From: Clostridiales bacterium UBA6386
Lineage (GTDB): Bacteria; Bacillota; Clostridia; Oscillospirales; Oscillospiraceae
DNA: 8,039 nucleotides
Assembly: GCA_002437585.1 (NCBI GenBank)
Contig: DJQM01000056.1
Coordinates: 1 to 8,039, forward strand
Reading direction: 5' to 3'
In this document: positions 1-4,856 of the stretch, piece after piece
How the letters are laid out: each line of letters starts with the position of its first letter
Position numbering within the stretch: position 1 is the first letter of the stretch
Translations under genes and position numbers: made by a program
The notes under the pieces: generated by a model
The model's input: the letters and a program-made list of their open reading frames with translations, nothing else
Told to the model about the DNA's origin: nothing
Databases searched by the model: none

Positions 1-2
1 GT

Positions 3-113
3 GTTAAGTCGATAAGCATTTTACAAAATATCAGAAGCCGATATTTCACCGAGAGAGCAACCAAAACACGTTTTGATCATAATGCGGAATTGGAGGTGAG
101 TCCAATGGGCTAA
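3..113 (+). CDS. possible C-terminal end of an upstream gene (partial)
   Basis: The third frame is open from the left edge to a TAA at 111-113, giving about 36 residues that end LEVSPMG. The stretch contains a mixed charged segment (RSRYFTERATKTRFDHNAEL) that reads like ordinary protein. No start lies inside the window, so it would be the tail of a gene that begins further left. A run of this length without a stop can occur by chance in sequence of this composition, and I do not recognise the protein. A perfect inverted repeat follows 7 bases after the stop and could close this gene. Confidence is low. Confidence 0.28.
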   Translation, partial: VKSISILQNIRSRYFTERATKTRFDHNAELEVSPMG

Positions 114-120
114 ATATTTC

Positions 121-139
121 GTCGCATCACTAATGCGAC
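121..139. repeat. inverted repeat upstream of the secreted-protein gene
   Basis: GTCGCAT (121-127) and ATGCGAC (133-139) are perfect 7-base arms around a 5-base centre. The repeat lies just before the candidate promoter at 143-171, so it could be an operator. It also lies just after the TAA at 111-113, so it could be a weak terminator for an upstream gene, although only a short AATTT tract follows it. The sequence does not decide between the two. Confidence 0.45.
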
Positions 140-142
140 AAT

Positions 143-171
143 TTGTGGTCAAGATATAAGAAACCCATAAT
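143..171 (+). promoter_or_regulatory. candidate sigma-A promoter for the secreted protein/lipoprotein pair
   Basis: TTGTGG (143-148) and CATAAT (166-171) match the -35 and -10 consensus in part and are exactly 17 bases apart. The -10 box ends 24 bases before the ATG at 196, which leaves room for a short leader carrying the GGAGGA ribosome binding site at 184-189. The box was found by eye only. Confidence 0.4.
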
Positions 172-195
172 ACTTTAGAAAACTGGAGGATACAT

Positions 196-675
196 ATGAA
201 AAAAGTTATCACTCTCGTCCTATGCCTCGCTCTGGCATTTAGTCTCGCAACTGTATGCCATGCTGACGAAATGGAAGAAACAACGGTCGACGCAAACTAC
301 CATGTATCAACCGTGGCCCCGTGGGACAGGGTAAGCCCTCAGGGAACAAGCTCGCCTAAAGATGCGTGGAATATTCACAATAGTACATACCACTTTAAGG
401 GATCTTCATCGGGCGCTAGACTGTATTTGAATTATCTGCTTTACGGATGCACATATTACGGTATCGTTGTGAACAACAAGTCCGCAAGCAATCGCCTGAC
501 TGTAAATCCTCACGATGCGCTGCCTGTTGCCCCTTTTACTGTAAGTCCCGGTTCGACGTGGAGATCAGCTGATAATTATGTTTTCCGGCAGCGTTCAGGA
601 GCACCGTACGTTTGCTTTAGCTTTGACGGCCCGTCGTATTTTGACGGCTATGTTTATGAGTATATCTATCAGTAA
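196..675 (+). CDS. small secreted protein of unknown function
   Basis: The gene encodes 159 residues. The N-terminus is a clear Sec signal peptide: MKK, a hydrophobic core (VITLVLCLALAFSLATV), and a likely cleavage site after CHA near residue 23. The mature part is about 135 residues, rich in Tyr, Ser, Asn and Gly, with alternating hydrophobic and aromatic residues that suggest a small beta-rich fold. It has two cysteines (in YGCTYY and YVCFSF) that could form a disulfide after export. There is no LPXTG-type anchor or second membrane segment, so it is probably released or loosely bound. The start is well supported by GGAGGA 6 bases upstream of the ATG. The lipoprotein gene follows after 34 bases on the same strand with no terminator between, so the two are probably co-transcribed. 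I do not recognise a named family, and no function is proposed. Confidence 0.85.
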   Translation: MKKVITLVLCLALAFSLATVCHADEMEETTVDANYHVSTVAPWDRVSPQGTSSPKDAWNIHNSTYHFKGSSSGARLYLNYLLYGCTYYGIVVNNKSASNRLTVNPHDALPVAPFTVSPGSTWRSADNYVFRQRSGAPYVCFSFDGPSYFDGYVYEYIYQ

Positions 676-709
676 GCATCATACCCAGTTGGCGATTTGA
701 GGTGTCATT

Positions 710-1756
710 ATGGCTATTCGTATTCTTAGGACAATGCTCCCGCTCTTTGTCATCGCGCTGTGTCTCGTGGGATGTTCGGCAAAATCAGCGGAAGAAGATG
801 TTGTGTCGGTTTCCACCGCCGCGGAATTGACGGAAGTACGGCAGACGCAGGCTGAAGAATCCAAATCTCCTCTATCTCCTCTATCGGAAATGTCTCTGAC
901 GCTTCCTGACGGCATTTCAAGCGTAAGCGTATCGGGTTCGCAAATCGATTTTATGAGCGGCACCCAGCGGGTCGGCGGAATCCTCATACTGGAATGCGAT
1001 CCGGCTATTTTCGAGGACGTTCTGGGATTTCCATCCATCTTAGAGGAAATTGTCAATGACGCGCTCGCTCCCCTGGGGCTGCCATCCGCTGAATGGACAA
1101 TGAGCGGCGGCTCTAAATATGGAATAGAGGAGTACAGCCGGGGTTCGGAAACCTCCGAGTACAAGACGCACGTTCTGCGGGGAAACCAGGCCACATACGC
1201 TGTCTGGCTGGATAAGAAACAAGTGTCAGACAGTCAGGAAATTGAGATCATGACAGGGATTCATTCCGACGATATTGTTGACAGCCTGAACAGGATAACC
1301 ACCGAGGATTTTATGAATGCCATTTCCAAGGAAATGGAGAAGCATACCTACCAGTTTACGGTGGATTTGCCCTCTCAGCTTCACATGGAGCAGGTCGGGG
1401 ATGACGGTGCGGTGTTTTTGCAAAACGGGAATATCGTCGGCGGCTACAAGGTAATTCATTTTGAAAAGGGAATCCTTCCCAAGGTTCATGAAAACCGGGA
1501 CATCGTATTGCAGCGAATTGTCGATGATCTTTCCGCACAGATTGCGCTAGATGAATACCAGGGCGAAATCATAGCGGATATGCCTATCACCCTCAGATTT
1601 ACAAACCAGGGAGCGGAAAACACCCATTATCTTCTGACCTATGGGCAAATCGGTACGCAATATGATCTGTGGCTTGACTCGAAAGCGCTGGATGAGAAGA
1701 CCATTGACCAAATTGTCCAAAACGCGCGTCTGGTGAAGGTATCAGATTCAGAATGA
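710..1756 (+). CDS. lipoprotein with two tandem homologous domains, function unknown
   Basis: The gene encodes 348 residues. The N-terminus is a lipoprotein signal peptide with the lipobox L-V-G-C; Cys22 is the predicted lipidated residue, which places the protein on the outer face of the membrane. A Ser/Glu-rich linker (about 23-60) follows, then two regions that resemble each other: about 61-196 and 214-341. Both contain a beta hairpin with the motif VGG followed by hydrophobic residues (VGGILILE near 88, VGGYKVIHF near 243). Both end in a Trp-Leu-Asp strand and a helix (YAVWLDKK near 163, YDLWLDSK near 318). This indicates an internal duplication and recalls small PsbP-like alpha/beta lipoprotein folds, though that resemblance is only a guess. 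The ATG has GAGGTG 5 bases upstream. It probably shares the promoter of the secreted protein just before it, and the two may act together at the cell surface. Confidence 0.85.
   Translation: MAIRILRTMLPLFVIALCLVGCSAKSAEEDVVSVSTAAELTEVRQTQAEESKSPLSPLSEMSLTLPDGISSVSVSGSQIDFMSGTQRVGGILILECDPAIFEDVLGFPSILEEIVNDALAPLGLPSAEWTMSGGSKYGIEEYSRGSETSEYKTHVLRGNQATYAVWLDKKQVSDSQEIEIMTGIHSDDIVDSLNRITTEDFMNAISKEMEKHTYQFTVDLPSQLHMEQVGDDGAVFLQNGNIVGGYKVIHFEKGILPKVHENRDIVLQRIVDDLSAQIALDEYQGEIIADMPITLRFTNQGAENTHYLLTYGQIGTQYDLWLDSKALDEKTIDQIVQNARLVKVSDSE
866..883 (+). repeat. 9-bp tandem repeat inside the lipoprotein linker
   Basis: TCTCCTCTA occurs twice in tandem without mismatch (866-874, 875-883) and encodes Ser-Pro-Leu-Ser-Pro-Leu in the linker after the lipobox. 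A unit of 9 bases keeps the frame, so slippage would only lengthen or shorten the linker. Confidence 0.6.
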
Positions 1757-1796
1757 GCCATCTCATTCGAGCATCCGTGGTTACCCAAGGGGGTAA
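1751..1796 (+). promoter_or_regulatory. two short hairpins between the lipoprotein and transporter genes
   Basis: GAATGAG (1751-1757) pairs with CTCATTC (1762-1768) around a 4-base loop and includes the TGA stop of the lipoprotein gene. TTACCC (1781-1786) pairs with GGGTAA (1791-1796) around AAGG. The second stem contains or borders the whole AAGGGGG ribosome binding site of the transporter gene at 1802, so folding could limit its translation. Neither hairpin is followed by a T-run, so neither looks like a terminator. Both stems are short, and a regulatory role is inference. Confidence 0.35.
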
Positions 1797-1801
1797 GAAA
1801 T

Positions 1802-2656
1802 ATGTGGGTTCTGTTTGCGTTTGGCTCGGCACTCTTTGCCGGGCTGACATCCATTCTCGCCAAATGCGGCATCCGGAAGACGGATTCCACCCTGGCCACC
1901 GCCATCCGCACCATCGTGGTGCTGGCCTTTTCCTGGTTGATGGTGTTTCTGGTCGGCTCCCAGAGCTAGCTGGGGAGTCTGACGGGAAAGACCCTGCTGT
2001 TTCTGGTGCTGTCTGGCCTTGCCACCGGAGCCTCCTGGCTGTGCTATTTCCGGGCACTTCAGCTGGGAAACATCAACAAGGTGGTGCCCATCGACAAATC
2101 CAGCACCATTTTAACGATCCTTCTGGCCTTCCTGTTCCTGGGGGAGCCGATCACGGCGGTGAAGGCGGTGTGCGTGGCACTCATCGGCGGAGGCACCTTC
2201 CTGATGATCGAGAAGAAGGCGGGTCAGGAGAGCAAGGGCGGAAAATGGCTGCCCTACGCCGTCGGCTCTGCGGTATTTGCCAGCCTGACCTCCATTCTGG
2301 GTAAAATCGGCATTTCCGGGGTGGAGTCCAGCCTGGGCACCGCCATCCGCACCGCCGTGGTGCTGGTCATGGCCTGGGTCATGGTGTTCGTCACCGGCAA
2401 GGGCGGCGAGCTGAAGAAAATCCCCGGCCGGGAGCTGGGCTTCATCTGCCTGTCGGGTCTTGCCACCGGCGGCTCCTGGCTGTGCTATTACAAGGCTCTC
2501 CAGGACGGCCTTGCCAGCGTGGTGGTGCCTATCGACAAGCTGAGTATTCTGGTCACTGTGGCCTTTTCCTATGTGGTCTTCCGTGAAAAACTCACCCGCC
2601 GGTCTACCCTGGGTCTGGTGCTGATCCTGGCGGGTACCCTGGGAATGCTGCTGTAG
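1802..2656 (+). pseudogene. DMT/EamA-family transporter interrupted by an in-frame TAG
   Basis: Reading from the ATG at 1802 (preceded by AAGGGGGTAAG) gives 284 codons with ten likely membrane helices in two EamA halves, the normal size for a drug/metabolite-type exporter in the cytoplasmic membrane. The halves are strikingly alike: LSGLATGASWLCYFRAL with VVPIDKSS in the first, LSGLATGGSWLCYYKAL with VVPIDKLS in the second. Their DNA aligns without gaps at an offset of 441 bases. Codon 56 is TAG (1967-1969); the matching codon in the second half is GAG (2408-2410), and the next bases, CTG, are the same. One base change (GAG to TAG) therefore explains the break. A GTG at 2006 could restart translation for the last 216 residues, but I see no ribosome binding site for it and two helices would be lost. 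The substrate cannot be predicted. Readthrough or a sequencing error is possible. Confidence 0.82.
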
Positions 2657-2668
2657 CCTTACAGAAAC

Positions 2669-2706
2669 AAATCCGTCTCCGGGATCGCCGGAGACGGATT
2701 TTGCAC
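2669..2706. terminator. Rho-independent terminator between convergent genes
   Basis: A perfect 14-bp stem (AAATCCGTCTCCGG at 2669-2682, matched at 2688-2701) encloses a 5-base loop. TTTT and then GCACGTTTTT follow on the plus strand, and GTTTCTGT follows on the minus strand. It lies 12 bases after the transporter stop and 20 bases from the end of the facing gene, so it may serve both, mainly the plus strand. Confidence 0.85.
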
Positions 2707-2720
2707 GTTTTTGGGGAGAA

Positions 2721-3986
2721 CTACGAGTCTGCCGGGGAAAGCTGAGTGCCGTCGGGGAGAAGCACATGATCCACCTGGGAGAGGTCAATCGGTTCCGCGT
2801 TCCGCTCCCCCAGCAGCTCGATCCGGGTGCCGTCCTTCAGAACCGCGTAGGTGAAGTGTCCGCTCCACACATAAAAGTCCGCGTAGGGCAGGCGATCACC
2901 GGCCTCGGTCTGGGATGAGGAATCCCAGAGGATGGCACTGCTGAATTTGCGCAGCCGGAAGGACGAAACCGGGAATTCCTCCACCACGTCCGTTCCGTCC
3001 GCCAGCCAGCCGGTGGAGGCCTTCAAGGTGACCGGCTCGGACAGCAGCTCCAGCTCCCGGTAGTCGGTGTTGGTTTCGTCGAAGGTGACGGAAAAATGCC
3101 AGTCCCCTTCGGTCAGAATCCGGGCGGATTCCTGCCATCGATCTACATACAGGTCGGTAACGCTCAGCTCCCAGACAGAGCCAAGCTCGTAGGGTCGCTG
3201 GCCGTCCCGGAAGGTCACAAAGTATTCCTCCAGCAGGTCCACGGTGTTGGAAAGACCGTCGCCGTCCGAAACCACACCGGAAGTCCTGCCGCCGCCGCGG
3301 AATTGCCGGTCGGAGGTTGTAAAGGAATCCCAGCCGAAGCTCAGAGCCAGCCCTTCCAGGTCTACGTCCTCCGGGGCGGTGAGGCTGAGCAGAATCCGGG
3401 CAACGTACCCGTCGGTTTCCACGGATTTCACGGCCAGGGTGTAGCCGTTCTGAGTGGCATCGGCGGGAATGGCTGCCTGGGCTTCCACGTCCGCCTGGGC
3501 GGGAATCCTGGGCTGGATGGCAAAATCGATGGCATCCGCTGCCAGCTCCAGCTGCCGGTCGGTCATGGGCTTTCGCTCCACGGAAACCACTCCGCCCGCG
3601 TCGCTGTAAAATTCCGGATTCACGTCCAGCTGGAGGGTCATCAGGGCCTGACCCCGGTTGCAGAGAATGTAGCCCCGCTCCCGGCTGGGGGAGCGAAGGA
3701 GCAGCACCTGGCTTCCGGCGGCGGTGGTGTAGTTCCGCTCCGTCCAGGTTCCGTCGTCCACCAGGGTCACAAAGTCCCGGCTGAAGCTATCCCAGAAGCC
3801 CTCGGGCAGGGTGCCCGCCTTGCCCATTTCCTCGCCCTGGGCGGTGTATTCGGTTTTGAAGGCGTAAAAATCCGCGCAGGCCCGGTAGGTCTTAGAACCC
3901 TCCAGCCCCGCCAGGGATAATGTGGTGGTGCTGACGGTATGCCCGCTTCCCAGCACTGGGGCAGAAAATAGCCCAGGATCGCTCAC
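2721..3986 (-). CDS. uncharacterised protein, probably missing its N-terminal membrane/signal region
   Basis: The reading frame gives 421 residues from a GTG at 3986. The composition is acidic, with many Asp, Glu, Thr and Ser and regular beta-strand patterns, as in extracellular domains. A segment near residues 85-145 (GSQVLLLRSPSRERGYILCN, then QLDVNPEFYSD) and the ending VDHVLLPDGTQL resemble, from memory, large clostridial surface proteins whose N-terminus carries one membrane helix, in the style of DUF4179-type anti-sigma proteins. That assignment is uncertain. This copy has no signal peptide or membrane helix, and the frame is open upstream only to a TGA near 4047. The GTG overlaps the TGA of a 24-codon frame (4057-3983) that ends VLRFGRLPRQE, which may be a gene remnant. 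The bases CAGGA sit directly against the GTG, too close for a normal ribosome binding site. It is likely a 5'-truncated gene ending at the shared terminator. Confidence 0.65.
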   Translation of the reverse strand: MSDPGLFSAPVLGSGHTVSTTTLSLAGLEGSKTYRACADFYAFKTEYTAQGEEMGKAGTLPEGFWDSFSRDFVTLVDDGTWTERNYTTAAGSQVLLLRSPSRERGYILCNRGQALMTLQLDVNPEFYSDAGGVVSVERKPMTDRQLELAADAIDFAIQPRIPAQADVEAQAAIPADATQNGYTLAVKSVETDGYVARILLSLTAPEDVDLEGLALSFGWDSFTTSDRQFRGGGRTSGVVSDGDGLSNTVDLLEEYFVTFRDGQRPYELGSVWELSVTDLYVDRWQESARILTEGDWHFSVTFDETNTDYRELELLSEPVTLKASTGWLADGTDVVEEFPVSSFRLRKFSSAILWDSSSQTEAGDRLPYADFYVWSGHFTYAVLKDGTRIELLGERNAEPIDLSQVDHVLLPDGTQLSPADS

Positions 3987-4117
3987 TCCTGGCGGGGCAG
4001 CCGGCCGAACCTGAGCACCTGTTTCAAGTACCCGCAGACGATTGATTCAGCGGTTCCTTAACCAATGTCATTCTGTCTTGCTGTCCACAAGCCCTCCGGG
4101 CGGAGCCTATCGGGCAA

Positions 4118-4154
4118 TAAAAAATTGCTTCGAAGCATAACGCATCGAAGCAAT
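4118..4154 (-). terminator. terminator of the tRNA-Leu gene
   Basis: On the minus strand ATTGCTTCGA (4154-4145) pairs with TCGAAGCAAT (4133-4124) across an 11-base loop, and a run of six T follows (complement of A4119-A4124). It starts 2 bases after the CCA of the tRNA fragment, as expected for the native terminator of that tRNA. It therefore marks the low-coordinate side as original chromosome. Confidence 0.85.
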
Positions 4155-4156
4155 CT

Positions 4157-4212
4157 TGGTGCCGGTGGCGGGGATCGAACCCGCACGGGGGATTAGCCCA
4201 ATGGATTTTGAG
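4157..4212 (-). tRNA. 3' fragment of tRNA-Leu(CAA); attachment site of an integrative element
   Basis: On the minus strand the anticodon loop is CTCAAAA (4212-4206, anticodon CAA). After it come the 3' strand of the anticodon stem, TCCAT, then a long class II variable arm (4200-4185). The T arm is GCGGG-TTCGATC-CCCGC (4184-4168). The acceptor strand is CACCGGC, followed by A and CCA (4157-4159 is TGG on the plus strand). The 5' half is absent: the bases just upstream (4213-4220) do not pair with TCCAT, and no D arm or GCCGGTG acceptor strand is present. The break at the anticodon loop is where tyrosine recombinases commonly cross over in tRNA genes. The piece cannot make a working tRNA. An intact tRNA-Leu(CAA) should lie at the other end of the element, beyond this window. 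Confidence 0.85.
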
Positions 4213-4394
4213 TTTTGCACGCTATCTGGAACTGGGTGTACTTTAGTGGATTATATCGGTTTCTGTTTATCCACGAACAAGACTAAATTCCTATTTTATT
4301 ATTCAAAAATGTTCTGAAAATAGCGAATAAAACTGAGAATCCGTCAAATGCCCTTCGATGTAATTTTACCCAAAAATCGCTTCAAAAAAGTTGC

Positions 4395-4416
4395 TTGGAG
4401 GGATGTTGGAGGGATA
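4395..4416 (+). repeat. two adjacent 11-bp direct repeats near the element end
   Basis: TTGGAGGGATG (4395-4405) is followed directly by TTGGAGGGATA (4406-4416), with only the last base differing. They lie about 190 bases inside the attachment site and upstream of the excisionase-like gene. Integrases of the Tn916/lambda type bind repeats of about this size as arm sites near element ends. That role is inference. Confidence 0.55.
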
Positions 4417-4435
4417 TGACAAAGAACACCATAAT
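4406..4435 (+). promoter_or_regulatory. candidate promoter of the excisionase-like gene
   Basis: TTGGAG (4406-4411) and CATAAT (4430-4435) are 18 bases apart and lie 53 bases before the ATG at 4489. The -35 box falls in the second 11-bp repeat, so a protein bound there could also control this gene. The rest of 4213-4394 is AT-rich, has stops in all frames at short intervals, and shows no gene. The match is modest. Confidence 0.3.
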
Positions 4436-4488
4436 TCGTCTTTCAGCCACACCTGTCATTGACAAGAGATAAGAAAGGCTGATGGAAC

Positions 4489-4731
4489 ATGAGTGACAGA
4501 GAAAAATATCGTCAGAAATTCGCAAGCTATCCCGATCTTGTTAATCTCATTCAATTTCGTGTGATGTTAGGCGGTATTGCAGACAGCACGGCAAGAAAGC
4601 TAATGAGAGAAAACCGTGTAAAGCACTATTATATTAGGGCAACGTATCTAATCCCGAAAGAGTGGGTGATAGACTACCTTCTCAGCACCCACTATGCCAG
4701 ATATCGTCAGAAATTGAAGGTTCATGTTTGA
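4489..4731 (+). CDS. small excisionase-like helix-turn-helix protein
   Basis: The gene encodes 80 residues. The central part, about 28-66, reads as a winged helix-turn-helix of the excisionase/MerR-like kind: a helix with GGIADSTARKLMRENRV, then a basic strand region (KHYYIRATYLIPKEWVIDYLL). The pattern of small residue, 'ARKL', a basic stretch and an 'IPKEWV' strand is typical of Xis-type proteins that bend DNA at attachment sites and favour excision. Its size and position 276 bases inside the tRNA attachment site agree with that role. AAGG at 4475-4478 precedes the ATG by 10 bases. KYRQKF near the N-terminus and RYRQKL near the C-terminus come from a perfect 15-bp DNA repeat. A terminator follows about 90 bases downstream. 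It could instead be a small repressor; no cognate integrase is in view. Confidence 0.65.
   Translation: MSDREKYRQKFASYPDLVNLIQFRVMLGGIADSTARKLMRENRVKHYYIRATYLIPKEWVIDYLLSTHYARYRQKLKVHV
4506..4715 (+). repeat. 15-bp perfect direct repeats near both ends of the excisionase-like gene
   Basis: ATATCGTCAGAAATT occurs at 4506-4520 and again at 4701-4715. The spacing is 195 bases (65 codons), so both copies are read in the same frame as YRQK plus F or L. They could be protein-binding sites, a trace of duplication, or chance coding similarity. Confidence 0.6.
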
Positions 4732-4821
4732 AATAACCCTACGGTAATAAACAAAATACCAATGCCATCCGATCACAATATTCTCATTCAAAGATTGAAC
4801 TACAGTCGAAAACTGGTTTAG

Positions 4822-4854
4822 AAAAAGGGCGTTCTTCATTTGAACGCCCTTTTT
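4822..4854 (+). terminator. Rho-independent terminator directly upstream of parB
   Basis: A perfect 13-bp stem (AAAAAGGGCGTTC at 4822-4834, matched at 4842-4854) surrounds the loop TTCATTT. The stem's own T-tract ends at 4854. The parB ribosome binding site AAAGGAGGT starts at 4871, only 16 bases later. Because the stem ends in A and T tracts on both sides, it could also stop transcription from the right. Confidence 0.85.
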
Positions 4855-4856
4855 CT

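Noticed and set aside
89..106. ATTGGA/TCCAAT inverted repeat around GGAGGTG with a tiny ATG-GGC-TAA frame
   Set aside because: The arms are only 6 bases, and the two-codon frame is the end of a longer open frame, so a leader-peptide reading is not supported.
1967..1969. TAG as a pyrrolysine or other recoded codon
   Set aside because: The equivalent codon in the second half is GAG, one base away, and nothing about this transporter family calls for recoding. A point change is simpler.
1753..2304. Plus-strand frame of 183 codons overlapping the transporter start
   Set aside because: It reads the transporter DNA in another frame, giving Arg/Gly/His-rich sequence; the transporter frame has clear membrane helices and paired repeats.
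2111..2788. Minus-strand open frame of 225 codons across the transporter
   Set aside because: It is a shadow of the transporter gene; it is His/Gln/Gly-rich, crosses the terminator hairpin and overlaps the end of the real minus-strand gene.
3096..3920. Long plus-strand open frame (274 codons) opposite the minus-strand gene
   Set aside because: Composition is Gly/Pro/Val/Gln-rich without domain motifs, there is no ribosome binding site, and it is the antisense of a GC-rich gene whose own frame has protein-like patterns.
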